From NCBI RefSeq assembly GCF_013694105.1, contig NZ_JACEFG010000001.1, positions 1,116,001-1,180,000 of the forward strand: DNA of 64,000 bases. The letters are read 5' to 3'. Of this stretch, positions 19,085 to 27,451 are shown piece by piece. This stretch comes from Halobacillus locisalis (GTDB taxonomy: Bacteria > Bacillota > Bacilli > Bacillales > Halobacillaceae). Each line of letters starts with the position of its first letter. Position 1 is the first letter of the stretch. The notes under the pieces are model-generated. The model saw nothing but the letters and a program-made list of their open reading frames with translations, made no database searches and was not told the origin of the DNA. The translations under genes and the position numbers were made by a program.

Positions 19085-20796
19085 CGTTTCACCCCAATCA
19101 TCTCGTGAAGCCCTTTACCAGGTGCAATCATCGGATATACGTTCTCCTTCTGCAGCACACGGCAATCAATGACAGCCGGCTGATCATTTGAAAGAATCTC
19201 TGGAAGTGACGCTTCTAACGTCTCCTGAGAATCGATATAGTAGCCGGGGATTTGATAGCTTTCTGCTAACTTCACAAAATCTGGCTGTGTATCAATAATC
19301 GATTCAGAGTACCTTTCTTGATAGAACTTTTCTTGCCACTGACGAACCATCCCTAGCGCTTGGTTGTTTACAATGATGATTTTCACCGGAATTCTTCGTT
19401 CTTGAAGGACTGAGAGTTCTTGAAGCGTCATTTGGAAACCACCATCTCCAACAACAGCTATACATGTGGAGGTTGGTTCAGCAAGCTGTGCTCCTATTGC
19501 GGCAGGAAAACCGTAGCCCATCGTTCCAAGTCCCCCAGAAGTGACCCAGCGGTTTGGTCGGTCAAAGTGATAGTATTGGGCTGCCCACATTTGGTGTTGC
19601 CCCACATCTGTCGTAACAATGGCTTCACCACCTGTGTATTCATAAACCTTCTGCATTAGCCATTGAGGAACAATGGCTTCTTCGGGTTGATCGTGCCAAA
19701 GTGGGTATTCAGCTTTGTTATTCCTTATACACTCCATCCATTCCAAGTGTTCAAGAGAAAAAGCTTCTTTATCATTAAGCGAAACTAGCGCTGCTTTCGC
19801 GTCGGAAACGATCGGAATATCCGTCGGGATGTTTTTACCGATTTCGGCTGGATCGATGTCAATATGGGCAACCGTTGCGGAAGGAGCAAAATGATCAAGG
19901 TTTCCTGTCAAACGATCATCAAACCGAGAACCAATATTAATGAGTAGATCACATTCATATAGAGCCATATTCGCGGCATATGTTCCGTGCATGCCCGCCA
20001 TTCCAAGTGCTAACTCATCACTCCCAGGATAGGCACCAAGTCCAAGTAGAGTTGTGGTAACAGGAAGTTGATAATTCTGAACAAACTGCTTCAATTCCTC
20101 CGAAGCTTCCGCATGAATGACACCCGATCCAGCGAGGACAACTGGCTTTTTCGATGTACGGAGCGCTTCGTGTAATTTATTGATTTGGAGCGGATTCGGA
20201 TTGATTGTCGGTTGGTAGCCCGGCAAGTGAAAATCACTCGATACCTTTTGCTCATGGACCATAGATGAAATATCTTTCGGAATATCAACGACTACAGGAC
20301 CAGGGCGTCCAGTCGAGGCAATATGGAAAGCTTCCTTCACAATCCTCGGTAATTCCTCTATTTCCTGCACTTGATAATTGTGCTTTGTAATAGGAGTTGT
20401 AATTCCCATGATGTCGGATTCCTGAAAGGCATCGGTTCCAATGACCCCTTTAGCTACTTGCCCGGTGAAGATCACGAGGGGAATCGAATCCATCATGGCA
20501 TCTGCAATACCTGTCACAAGATTTGTCGCTCCCGGTCCTGAGGTTCCGATGACAACTCCAGGGCGCTTTGCTACTCTTGCATATCCTTCGGCTGCATGAA
20601 TGGCCCCTTGTTCATGGCGTGGAAGTACATGATCGAAACTTCCATCAGCTCTATAGATCGCATCATAGATCGGTAGGACAGCTCCCCCGGGATAGCCGAA
20701 TAATGTATCGACCCCAGCTTCTACTAACGCCTCGACTAATAAATCTGCCCCTGTCCTCGCCGCCGCCTTCTCTTTTACACTTGCTTGTGCCTTCAT
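19081..20796 (-). CDS. ilvB: Acetolactate synthase large (catalytic) subunit
   Basis: The 571-residue TPP-dependent enzyme condenses pyruvate with pyruvate or 2-oxobutyrate, the first shared step of valine, leucine and isoleucine synthesis. The catalytic glutamate lies in [17 protein letters not shown]. The FAD-binding middle domain is present, and the TPP motif [12 protein letters not shown] is near 454-465, ending in the [12 protein letters not shown] segment. It is the first structural gene after the T-box leader. Confidence 0.97.
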   Translation of the reverse strand: MKAQASVKEKAAARTGADLLVEALVEAGVDTLFGYPGGAVLPIYDAIYRADGSFDHVLPRHEQGAIHAAEGYARVAKRPGVVIGTSGPGATNLVTGIADAMMDSIPLVIFTGQVAKGVIGTDAFQESDIMGITTPITKHNYQVQEIEELPRIVKEAFHIASTGRPGPVVVDIPKDISSMVHEQKVSSDFHLPGYQPTINPNPLQINKLHEALRTSKKPVVLAGSGVIHAEASEELKQFVQNYQLPVTTTLLGLGAYPGSDELALGMAGMHGTYAANMALYECDLLINIGSRFDDRLTGNLDHFAPSATVAHIDIDPAEIGKNIPTDIPIVSDAKAALVSLNDKEAFSLEHLEWMECIRNNKAEYPLWHDQPEEAIVPQWLMQKVYEYTGGEAIVTTDVGQHQMWAAQYYHFDRPNRWVTSGGLGTMGYGFPAAIGAQLAEPTSTCIAVVGDGGFQMTLQELSVLQERRIPVKIIIVNNQALGMVRQWQEKFYQERYSESIIDTQPDFVKLAESYQIPGYYIDSQETLEASLPEILSNDQPAVIDCRVLQKENVYPMIAPGKGLHEMIGVKR

Positions 20797-20820
20797 TTTT
20801 AATCCCTCCTACTTAAGCTA

Positions 20821-21135
20821 AAAAAAAGACCCATTCATCCTCTCTTATCTCTTATACACAGATTGGTATAAGGAAAAGAGGGGTGAAAAGGTCTTTATTT
20901 TCACGGTACCACCCTCGTTCGTGAAGCACGATGCTCCACCTCATGGAGTTCTTAAGAACCCCTTTTGATAACAGGTGCGGCGAAACACCTGGTCCTGCCT
21001 ACTGCTGTTCAGCAAGGACACTCAAGGACGATGTCAGAATAAGATGTATTTCCGGGCTTCCAGCAACCCCGGCTCTCTGTGAATACAAGTCCTTATTCCT
21101 TTATTCCTATCATCGTGTTCATTCGATTCAATTGT
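20821..21135 (-). ncRNA. T-box leader controlling the ilvB-ilvA operon
   Basis: The minus-strand leader carries the T-box core AGGGTGGTACCGTG (20902-20915). It also has the stem I AG bulge and GNTG-type elements (AGAGAGCC...GTTGCTGGAAG) and a long terminator stem ending in an eight-base T run (20821-20896). Uncharged tRNA would stabilise the antiterminator. The operon content implies a leucine, or possibly isoleucine, specifier. I could not place the specifier codon securely: CTG (21035-21037) and a nearby ATC are candidates. The promoter, probably inside the end of ilvE, was not identified. Confidence 0.9.
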
Positions 21136-21142
21136 TCAACTC

Positions 21143-22045
21143 TTAACTGACGTGCGCTTGACTTTTGTCATATACCTTATATCCATCGGTTGTTGTCACT
21201 TTTCTGAATTCGGAGAGAAGATGATTCGTTACGACCCCAGGGCTTCCGTCTCCCACTTTCCGTTGGTCGACTTCCACAACAGCGATGACTTCTGCTGCCG
21301 TACCTGTCAGGAATACTTCATCAGCCACATACACATCATGCCTCGTAAATGGCTGTTCCTTTACGGTATAGCCCTTCTCTTCAGCCAAATCCATGATTGC
21401 GTTCCGTGTAATGCCTTCTAATGCCCCTAGATAGGTTGGAGGCGTATAAATGATTCCCTTCTTAACAATGAAGATATTGTCAGCCGATCCTTCTGTTACA
21501 TATCCTTGGTCATTCAGCATCAGTGCTTCATCAACACCTGCCTGATTCGCTTCCATTTTCACTAAGATATTGTTCAAGTAGTTCAACGATTTAACTTGAG
21601 GTGGTAAAACGTCTGGTCGATTTCGTCTACTAGACACCGAAGCAAGCCTCACGCCACGTTCGTAAAGCTCTTTAGGGAATAAAGCGAGTGCTTCTGCAAT
21701 GACAACCACTCTCGGGTTAGAACAACTGGCTGGGTCAAGTCCCAGGTTACCTGCTCCTCTAGAAACAACCACTCGGATATAAGCCGTTTCTAATTTATTC
21801 TTGCGGACCGTCTCAGCAATAATCGCTTCTAGCTCCTCCTTTTCGTATGGAATATGAAGCATGATCGATTTCGCTGAATCATACAAGCGGTCAAGGTGTT
21901 CATCAAGTTTGAAAATGTTTCCTTCGTATGTCCGAATACCTTCGAACACCCCGTCTCCGTATAAGAAACCATGATCGTAAACCGATACGACGGCCTCATT
22001 CTTGTTTACAAATTCTCCGCCTAAATAAATCCATTGGCTGCTCAT
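21143..22045 (-). CDS. ilvE: Branched-chain amino acid aminotransferase
   Basis: This fold-type IV PLP enzyme makes leucine, isoleucine and valine from their keto acids. The PLP lysine is in QVKSLNYLNN, and YVTEGSADNIFIV is the family signature. I start at ATG 22045 (MSSQWIYLGGEF), eight bases after AAAGGAG, giving 300 residues; a GTG at 22054 is less likely. It stands upstream of, and outside, the T-box-controlled operon, with its own strong promoter, a CodY-like site and a structured leader. The 303-residue longer frame would not change the function. Confidence 0.95.
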   Translation of the reverse strand: MSSQWIYLGGEFVNKNEAVVSVYDHGFLYGDGVFEGIRTYEGNIFKLDEHLDRLYDSAKSIMLHIPYEKEELEAIIAETVRKNKLETAYIRVVVSRGAGNLGLDPASCSNPRVVVIAEALALFPKELYERGVRLASVSSRRNRPDVLPPQVKSLNYLNNILVKMEANQAGVDEALMLNDQGYVTEGSADNIFIVKKGIIYTPPTYLGALEGITRNAIMDLAEEKGYTVKEQPFTRHDVYVADEVFLTGTAAEVIAVVEVDQRKVGDGSPGVVTNHLLSEFRKVTTTDGYKVYDKSQAHVS

Positions 22046-22059
22046 TCTCAGCACTCCTT

Positions 22060-22203
22060 TCTCTTGTGTATTTGATTCGCTTTAAATATACGTTTTGGCG
22101 AACCCCGAAAGGCGAGCATACACGCTCACGTTTTCAGGGTTCCAGGTGGGCCTATCACATGAATCAACCAGCCGCTTATTCGCGTTCGGTGTAGTTGATT
22201 GAG
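22060..22203 (-). promoter_or_regulatory. Structured 5' leader of ilvE, possible cis-regulatory RNA
   Basis: The predicted ilvE transcript starts near 22201 and has a leader of about 150 bases. Near its 5' end AATCAAC and GTTGATT pair around a GC-rich loop (about 22155-22194). A second long, imperfect stem lies at 22100-22142 (GAACCC with GGGTTC, GAAA with TTTC, GAGC with GCTC). There is no T-box core and no T-run after the stem. It does not match the riboswitch consensus sequences I know. Confidence 0.45.
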
Positions 22204-22207
22204 GACT

Positions 22208-22236
22208 ACTTTAAACCCATTCTTAGAGAAGGTCAA
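22208..22236 (-). promoter_or_regulatory. Sigma-A promoter of ilvE
   Basis: TTGACC (22231-22236) and TAAAGT (22208-22213) lie 17 bases apart on the minus strand. It is the only strong promoter-like pair seen upstream of ilvE. Confidence 0.75.
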
Positions 22237-22249
22237 CAGGTTTTGAGTA

Positions 22250-22264
22250 AATTTTCTGAACACT
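22250..22264. promoter_or_regulatory. CodY-type box upstream of the ilvE promoter
   Basis: AATTTTCTGAACACT matches 13 of 15 positions of the CodY consensus AATTTTCWGAAAATT. It lies 13 bases upstream of the -35 element. CodY responds to branched-chain amino acids, which fits the target. Confidence 0.55.
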
Positions 22265-22424
22265 TAGATTATTCAATAAATTAGTGAAGCGCTTACATGG
22301 TTGAGAGACATGAGATTAAAGCGTTGTGATGGCGATTCTTTTTTTCTTTTTTATCTCAGCAGCAGCGGTTAAGAAAAGAAAAGTTAAAATAATCTCAAGA
22401 AAAATAGAATTATTCCGATATAAA

Positions 22425-22449
22425 GTTTGATGAACAAAATCTAGGGTAT
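22425..22449 (+). promoter_or_regulatory. Sigma-B-like promoter of the DICT-domain gene
   Basis: GTTTGA (22425-22430) and GGGTAT (22444-22449) with a 13-base spacer match the general-stress promoter pattern GTTTAA-N12-14-GGGTAT of B. subtilis with one mismatch. The leader to the gene would be about 80 bases. Confidence 0.6.
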
Positions 22450-22537
22450 TTGTTCTACAACTGAAGATCTATCTATACATAAGTTCATACACATCGCTGT
22501 AGGTAGATTAAATACTATTTCTAGGAGGATACTTACT

Positions 22538-23089
22538 ATGACGTTGAAAGACCTTTCTTTATTCAAAGAATGTTTTGGGGCTGTAGAAGGAGATACACAA
22601 AATTTAGGGAATGCCAACCTATCGCAGCTTCAAGCTGGATCGATCAAGTTTGAATCAAAAGTCCCTCAATTGGAGTACATGTGCCTAATGATGGAAAATA
22701 TGGTACTCATGAAAAAACTTAAGGGTACGGTATTTGCGGGATTCCAAAAATTTTCCAGGGCTCAAAATGTCATCGAACGCTTCCAAGCCATGACGGAATA
22801 CTCAGATGTTTATATTTTTGGCGAAGCAGATGTTGAAGTCGATTCGACAGATGGCATTCATTATATCCCCCTACCAGCAAACAGTGAATTGATCCGTGAG
22901 TGGTTCCTTGTCATCGATGCTCCTAACTTTAAATCGATGATGGTCGCATATGACTTAGATGGTTTCGGTACACACGAAGTTGAAGAAGGACGAAACTTCA
23001 AAGGTGCTAAATCATCCAGTCCTAAAGTTGTGGATCATGCCTCAAGCCTACTGGCTGAACATAAAAAACCTTTGACTGAACTAGCCTAA
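22538..23089 (+). CDS. DICT-domain sensory protein, stand-alone
   Basis: The 183-residue soluble protein begins after AGGAGGATACTTACT. I read it as a DICT domain (a sensory domain first described next to diguanylate cyclases and two-component proteins). Supporting segments are SKVPQLEYMCLMMENMVL, a central IHYIPLPANSELIREWFLV and the C-terminal FKSMMVAYDLDGFGTHEVEEG with FKGAKSSSPKVVDHASSLL. No output domain is attached, so it may act as a sensor or titrate a partner. It is monocistronic: a sigma-B-like promoter precedes it and a strong terminator follows. Light or redox sensing has been proposed for DICT domains elsewhere. The ligand is unknown. Confidence 0.7.
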   Translation: MTLKDLSLFKECFGAVEGDTQNLGNANLSQLQAGSIKFESKVPQLEYMCLMMENMVLMKKLKGTVFAGFQKFSRAQNVIERFQAMTEYSDVYIFGEADVEVDSTDGIHYIPLPANSELIREWFLVIDAPNFKSMMVAYDLDGFGTHEVEEGRNFKGAKSSSPKVVDHASSLLAEHKKPLTELA

Positions 23090-23097
23090 ACGTGTGC

Positions 23098-23125
23098 AGG
23101 AGGGGTCCCCCCTCCTTTTTTTCTC
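23098..23125 (+). terminator. Terminator after the DICT-domain gene
   Basis: The GC-rich stem AGGAGGGG/CCCCTCCT has a three-base loop and is followed by a T run. Confidence 0.9.
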
Positions 23126-23245
23126 GTTTTAAACTTCAGTTACTTGCCCCAATATTCTTTAACTCAATGATACGATAAAGTAAATGGACGCCATAGGATA
23201 GCTGCCAAGCATCCTTTCAAGTTATTTTCATAAGGAGTTGACAAT

Positions 23246-23857
23246 ATGTTGAAAATGTCAAAATTACAGCGTATGACGACGATAGGTATTCTTTCAGCTA
23301 TCAGTGTATTGCTGTATTACTTTAAATTCCCAGTTCCTTTCTTTCCTCCTTTTCTTACGTTGGACGTCAGTGACATTCCTGCATTAGTTGGTGCTATAAC
23401 GCTTGGTCCAGTAGCGGGAATTCTTATTCAGTTCTTAAAAAACATCGTCGATTACATATCACACGGAAGTTACGTAGGCTTACCCGTCGGGCAAATAGCT
23501 AATTTTCTATCAGGAGCGCTCATGGTTGGGTTGATTGGATCGTTTTATTATTTTCAGAAACGACTTCATTTCGGTAGCTACCTCATCTCTATTGTGTTAT
23601 TTCTCACAAGTATGTATCTACTCAATTATTACTTCATCCTACCCTCTATCATGGAGTTACTAGGAGTAAGTGAGACTCAATACGTTGAAGGATTCACGAA
23701 CTTCAACCCATTAGCAACAGACTTTACAACGGCGGTTCTATTCGTAATCATCCCGTTCAATATGATTAAGATTGCAATGGTTTACGCTATAGGACTCCCG
23801 TTTTCCTTACGACTACAAAAAATTATCCAACCGGATAGAAAGAGAGTGGCCGCATGA
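23246..23857 (+). CDS. ECF transporter S component, riboflavin (RibU) type
   Basis: This 203-residue membrane protein has five to six helices and the RibU-like motifs [18 protein letters not shown] and [11 protein letters not shown], plus [17 protein letters not shown]. The start follows AAGGAG at eight bases. S components bind a vitamin with high affinity and use a shared EcfAA'T module, which is not in this window. Riboflavin is the best guess, but the upstream region has no FMN riboswitch, which is unusual for ribU, so the vitamin could differ. The stop overlaps the start of the chemoreceptor-like gene (ATGA), so the two are made together. Confidence 0.82.
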   Translation: MLKMSKLQRMTTIGILSAISVLLYYFKFPVPFFPPFLTLDVSDIPALVGAITLGPVAGILIQFLKNIVDYISHGSYVGLPVGQIANFLSGALMVGLIGSFYYFQKRLHFGSYLISIVLFLTSMYLLNYYFILPSIMELLGVSETQYVEGFTNFNPLATDFTTAVLFVIIPFNMIKIAMVYAIGLPFSLRLQKIIQPDRKRVAA

Positions 23858-25095
23858 AATTCATGAAACGAACCCAATCTTGGGTTTTTCCAGCTAGTAT
23901 TCTCGCTTATGGAGTCGTTAGTTTTGCTCTTCCTTTTCTATTATCACAATCTATTAGTATCGCTGCATTTGTTATATTAACCCTCCTGATTGCATCAGGA
24001 TTCTTTTTATCAAATAAGAGGGAAAAAATATCAAAACAACCTTCTCAAGAAGAAGACTCCTTATTACAGGAAGAACAGAAAGCGGAAGTTGACAATCAAG
24101 CCATTATTTCTTCTCTTGAAGAATTGAGGCATGTGGAAGCTCACAGTGAGCATTTAAATATGATGAACCAACAATCGACAGAAACCGCAGAGCAGGTCAG
24201 TCAACAACTGATGACAATGGTTCAGGACATCCAGACAGAACAGGAGCATCTGAATGACTTCCAACAGCAGATGATCACGATTCAAGATATGATTCAATCA
24301 TTAGGAGAGACCATTACGACATCAGCGGAAACCTCTGACAAGGTGCGGGTGCTTTCCAATGAAGGAAAAGAAAAAGTCGATGAATTTAACGAGGTTTTCT
24401 CAGAAATCATTCGAGTAACCGATCAATTCGGGAGTTTCAATGAAAAGTTATTGGGTCAAATGCAAAAAGTGACGGAAGCATTAGGTTCCATTGAATATAT
24501 CTCGAATCAAACAAACCTTCTAGCTTTGAATGCTTCCATTGAAGCGGCAAGAGCAGGAGAACATGGAAAAGGATTCGGGGTTGTGGCAGATGAGATCAGA
24601 AAGCTTTCTGCTCAAGTAAAAGAAAGTGCAAGTGCCATTGAAACGGTGATCCATGATGTTCACCATAGCATAACCGAACAGAAGCAATCCTACCAAACAG
24701 AAACGAAAACGTTGAAGCAAGGAAAAGAAAAAGCGGATGAGATGACACAATTGTTTGATGATGTATTACAACACATTGCGCTTCTGAACGAACAATCAAA
24801 TCAAGTGCAACATAGTTCTGTCGCAGTCATCCGTGAGAAGGAGGAAACCCAGAAGAAATTTGAAATGATTCATGAACTGACGGTTCAGCTATCATCGAAT
24901 ACCGAGGGTTCCTCAGAGAAGATCATGGAGCAACAAGCTACTATGATGGAGCTTGATATGACAGCGATGACGATGACTCAACACATTCAAGAAATCAAAG
25001 ACACTTTGCAAAAATATGCGAATAATACTGAAAACGTTCGTTGGTTACGTCCAAGTGAATTGAACGATCGAAAAGAAAAGAAAGCCACATCATAA
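23854..25095 (+). CDS. Methyl-accepting chemotaxis protein without an extracellular sensor domain
   Basis: The 413-residue protein has two adjacent membrane helices (about residues 8-27 and 31-50) with almost no loop between them. A long glutamine- and glutamate-rich coiled coil follows. The highly conserved MCP hairpin tip lies at about residues 208-255 ([20 protein letters not shown], then [16 protein letters not shown]). No HAMP domain or ligand-binding domain is recognisable, and there is no CheR-binding pentapeptide. It probably signals to CheA/CheW. Its start overlaps the stop of a vitamin-transporter S component by four bases, suggesting that the membrane partner could supply the sensory input; that is inference. 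Confidence 0.88.
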   Translation: MKFMKRTQSWVFPASILAYGVVSFALPFLLSQSISIAAFVILTLLIASGFFLSNKREKISKQPSQEEDSLLQEEQKAEVDNQAIISSLEELRHVEAHSEHLNMMNQQSTETAEQVSQQLMTMVQDIQTEQEHLNDFQQQMITIQDMIQSLGETITTSAETSDKVRVLSNEGKEKVDEFNEVFSEIIRVTDQFGSFNEKLLGQMQKVTEALGSIEYISNQTNLLALNASIEAARAGEHGKGFGVVADEIRKLSAQVKESASAIETVIHDVHHSITEQKQSYQTETKTLKQGKEKADEMTQLFDDVLQHIALLNEQSNQVQHSSVAVIREKEETQKKFEMIHELTVQLSSNTEGSSEKIMEQQATMMELDMTAMTMTQHIQEIKDTLQKYANNTENVRWLRPSELNDRKEKKATS

Positions 25096-25186
25096 AATTT
25101 AGCCGTCTGACATCTAGACCATAGCCCTTACACTCGCCACCTCTTCGACATACCTTGTTGTATAGGACATTAAAGGTGGTGAGGTC

Positions 25187-25312
25187 ATGAGCTGGTATGG
25201 TGGCTGCGGATACGGCGGTGGATACGGTGGTTACAACACTGGAAGCACTTTTGTATTGATTGTCGTATTGTTCATTCTATTAATCATTGTTGGCGCATCT
25301 TTTTATTCTTAA
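25187..25312 (+). CDS. YjcZ-family small Gly/Tyr-rich membrane peptide
   Basis: This 41-residue peptide begins [16 protein letters not shown], followed by one hydrophobic helix ([19 protein letters not shown]). That is the pattern of the YjcZ family, small proteins often annotated as sporulation proteins in Bacilli. AAAGGTGGTGAGG precedes the ATG. Too short for many gene finders. Probably made in the developing spore or mother cell, but no sporulation promoter could be assigned. Confidence 0.85.
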   Translation: MSWYGGCGYGGGYGGYNTGSTFVLIVVLFILLIIVGASFYS

Positions 25313-25368
25313 TCAATAAACACGTGTGTGCATCACCGATACCCGTATAAAGTGATCCACACAAGGAA

Positions 25369-25396
25369 AACCCAGAAGGCGTATGCCTTCTGGGTT
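25369..25396. terminator. Hairpin between convergent genes, bidirectional terminator
   Basis: The stem CCCAGAAGGC/GCCTTCTGGG (25371-25394) is flanked by AAAA on the left and TTT on the right. It separates the YjcZ-type gene from the convergent FbpA-like gene. Confidence 0.75.
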
Positions 25397-25420
25397 TAAT
25401 TATGATTATATAATATGCGA

Positions 25421-25600
25421 TTATCCATCGAATGATTGCCCTTGCAAATTGATATAAATTTGCTCTAACTCTGTCAACGTCATATCTTTCGTCTGTTTTC
25501 CGACACGATCTTTAGTATAGCCAATGAGTTCAAGTTTGTTAATCAACGAATACCTTCTATGCTCGACACCTCTCGACAAATACGTTGGCGTTATATTCAT
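25421..25600 (-). CDS. Small FbpA-like (Fur-regulated basic protein family) protein
   Basis: From ATG 25600 the product has 59 residues. The segment HRRYSLINKLELIGYTKDR followed by MTLTELEQIYINL matches the FbpA family pattern (helix, LxxLGxYK, then LTLxELE). In B. subtilis FbpA works with the small RNA FsrA in iron sparing. The start is set by GGAGGTGATCC, which pairs extensively with the 16S anti-Shine-Dalgarno end and lies just before the ATG; the longer frame to 25621 is unlikely. I could not find a Fur box upstream, so iron control is not supported by the sequence. Confidence 0.6.
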   Translation of the reverse strand: MNITPTYLSRGVEHRRYSLINKLELIGYTKDRVGKQTKDMTLTELEQIYINLQGQSFDG

Positions 25601-25807
25601 AGGATCACCTCCAGCACCCAAAACTATAGGATACTATGTATATACCACCAATCAAACATCTCCAACCCACTTATTATACAAAAATAACAACCTCATATTT
25701 CAATATTTAATAAAATCTTCCTTTGCGCTCCTCACCTGTATGAAAGAAAAGCCCAGAAAGACTTCCAAATGGTAGGAAGAAATGTTTAGGTAAAAAAATA
25801 GAAATGA

Positions 25808-25836
25808 CGCGACCTCTCCGTGGACGAGAAGCCGCG
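25808..25836 (-). terminator. Probable terminator of tRNA-Val
   Basis: CGCGGCTTCTC and GGAGAGGTCGCG form an imperfect GC-rich stem on the minus strand. The run TCATTTCTATTTTTTT follows. Confidence 0.65.
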
Positions 25837-25858
25837 CCATTTCGGCACTTTGTATGGA

Positions 25859-25931
25859 TGATTCCGATTGGGCTCGAACCAACGACCTCCACCCTGTCAA
25901 GGTGGCGCTCTCCCAGCTGAGCTACGGAATC
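25859..25931 (-). tRNA. tRNA-Val (anticodon GAC)
   Basis: The minus strand folds into a standard cloverleaf. The acceptor arm is GATTCCG/CGGAATC with discriminator A, the D arm is GCTCAGCTGGGAGAGC, the anticodon arm is CCACC-TTGACAG-GGTGG (anticodon GAC, reading GUC and GUU), and the T arm is GTTGG-TTCGAGC-CCAAT. The 3' CCA is not encoded. It stands alone, with its own promoter and terminator. Confidence 0.95.
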
Positions 25932-25970
25932 ATATGTAGGAATTTGTCGCTTGTTTTGCTGACAAGTAAT

Positions 25971-25999
25971 AATATACAATGTATTCAAAAGGAAGTCAA
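25971..25999 (-). promoter_or_regulatory. Sigma-A promoter of tRNA-Val
   Basis: TTGACT (25994-25999) and TATATT (25971-25976) on the minus strand are separated by 17 bases, about 40 bases before the mature tRNA. Confidence 0.8.
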
Positions 26000-26181
26000 T
26001 ATGATTTTATGATTTAATTATTTTTTTGTAAACCAGGTGCGAAGTTGTTTCTTTAAATGGTACACGCTTCTGCACCACTTTCCGAACCATTTTATGATAA
26101 AATGGTTATGATACGTTTCATGTAAGAACTCGGTGGGAATTCCCTTAGGAACTTCCTTATCCGATAAGGAGGTGGTCGACG

Positions 26182-26907
26182 ATGGGTAGAAAAGGATCCA
26201 TGAACGAATATAGTATAGATAGCCAATATCTGAATGAAACTATGACGCTAAAAGTGTACACACCAGAAAACTTCTCTCCATTGTATAAGTACCATTTCTG
26301 TATTATGCAAGATGGAAACGATTACTTTCAAATGGGGCGTGCGGCCACGCTAAGTGATCAATTGCACGGAGAAGAAGCGATCGAGAATACAATCTTCATC
26401 GGTATTCATTACCGCGATAAGTACGATCGCGTTGATAAGTATCACCCTAATGGAAAGAGACAGGCTGACTACGTGAATTTTCTAATTCGTGAAGTCGTCC
26501 CATTTCTAGATGAAGAATTCCCAGGGTACTGCATGGGAAGCGGACGAACACTTGCAGGTGATTCATTAGCCGGATCACTTGCTTTAATGACAGCTGCAAA
26601 GTTTCCGAACATTTTCGGAAACGTCATTATGCAAAGCCCATACATTGACGAGCACGTCATGGAAGTGATGGAGTCTGTCAAAGACTTTTCTCCACTTACC
26701 ATTTACCATACCATCGGAAATAAAGAGTCAGATGTTGAAACGACCGATGGTTCAAGAAAGAACTTTTTACAACCGAATCGTGATTTGCGCGATTTCTTAA
26801 ATCGCAAGCCGCTCGGATATACATTCCACGAGCTGGATGGCGACCATACATGGGGAAGTTGGCAAAAAGATTTCAAACAAGCGCTGCTCACGATTTTTGG
26901 TAAATAA
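26182..26907 (+). CDS. yjcH: Putative esterase, YjcH type (alpha/beta hydrolase, esterase D family)
   Basis: The 241-residue protein is an alpha/beta hydrolase of the esterase D/enterochelin-esterase-like family. It has CIMQDGNDYFQMG near 46-58 and the nucleophile elbow AGDSLAGSLA (Ser about 129). The catalytic His lies in LDGDHTWGSW near 217-226. AAGGAGGTG lies seven bases before the chosen ATG. The order yjcH-yjcG-yjcF is shared with B. subtilis. No signal peptide, so cytoplasmic. The substrate is unknown. A 10-base inverted repeat lies 75-97 bases upstream. Confidence 0.85.
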   Translation: MGRKGSMNEYSIDSQYLNETMTLKVYTPENFSPLYKYHFCIMQDGNDYFQMGRAATLSDQLHGEEAIENTIFIGIHYRDKYDRVDKYHPNGKRQADYVNFLIREVVPFLDEEFPGYCMGSGRTLAGDSLAGSLALMTAAKFPNIFGNVIMQSPYIDEHVMEVMESVKDFSPLTIYHTIGNKESDVETTDGSRKNFLQPNRDLRDFLNRKPLGYTFHELDGDHTWGSWQKDFKQALLTIFGK

Positions 26908-26933
26908 ATGATGATTCAGGAGGGGTTAGTCCG

Positions 26934-27449
26934 ATGAAGTACGGTATAGCGATATTTCCATCCAAAAAAGTACAAGACGAAGCAAACTCTTATCGAAAGC
27001 GATATGATCCTCATTATGCGTTAATTCCGCCACATATTACGATGAAGGAAGCCTTTGATGCGGATGAAAGTGAAATTGAATCAAAAATCATCCCCGAGTT
27101 GAAAAAAATCGCTAGAAACACAGATCCATTTTCTTTCGGGGTTTTTAAGGTGAGTTCCTTCTCCCCTGTTACCAATACGATATACTTAAAAGTAGAGCCT
27201 TCTGATGAAATCTTTGCTCTAAACGAAAAGCTCCATTCTGGAGAAATGCCTGGCGAGAAGGACTTCGCATTCGTTCCGCACATTACGATTGCACAGAAAC
27301 TTTCTGATGAAGAGTTCTCCGATGTCTTTGGGAGTCTAACGATGCTGAAATTCGACCTACACGATCAAGTCGATCGTTTCCAATTGCTTTATCAATTGGA
27401 AAACGGGGCATGGAGCGTTTATGAAACCTTCCGATTAGGTAAAGAGTAA
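26934..27449 (+). CDS. yjcG: 2H phosphoesterase superfamily protein, YjcG type
   Basis: The 171-residue protein has the two HxT motifs of the 2H (2'-5' RNA ligase-like) superfamily: PPHITM (His34) and VPHITI (His about 115). These form the active site for hydrolysis of cyclic or 2'-5' phosphodiesters. The substrate in Bacillaceae is unknown. It follows the YjcH gene by 26 bases with AGGAGG upstream and is two bases before the acetyltransferase gene, so the three form an operon. Confidence 0.92.
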   Translation: MKYGIAIFPSKKVQDEANSYRKRYDPHYALIPPHITMKEAFDADESEIESKIIPELKKIARNTDPFSFGVFKVSSFSPVTNTIYLKVEPSDEIFALNEKLHSGEMPGEKDFAFVPHITIAQKLSDEEFSDVFGSLTMLKFDLHDQVDRFQLLYQLENGAWSVYETFRLGKE

Positions 27450-27451
27450 AA

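Noticed and set aside
22285-22297. TGAAGCGCTTACA, resembling a CcpA cre site upstream of ilvE
   Set aside because: It is one base short of the 14-base cre pattern, so the two half-sites are misphased; I do not call it.
23126-23245. Possible FMN riboswitch before the RibU-like gene
   Set aside because: The FMN-element conserved blocks are not present; the interval is short with only a small hairpin.
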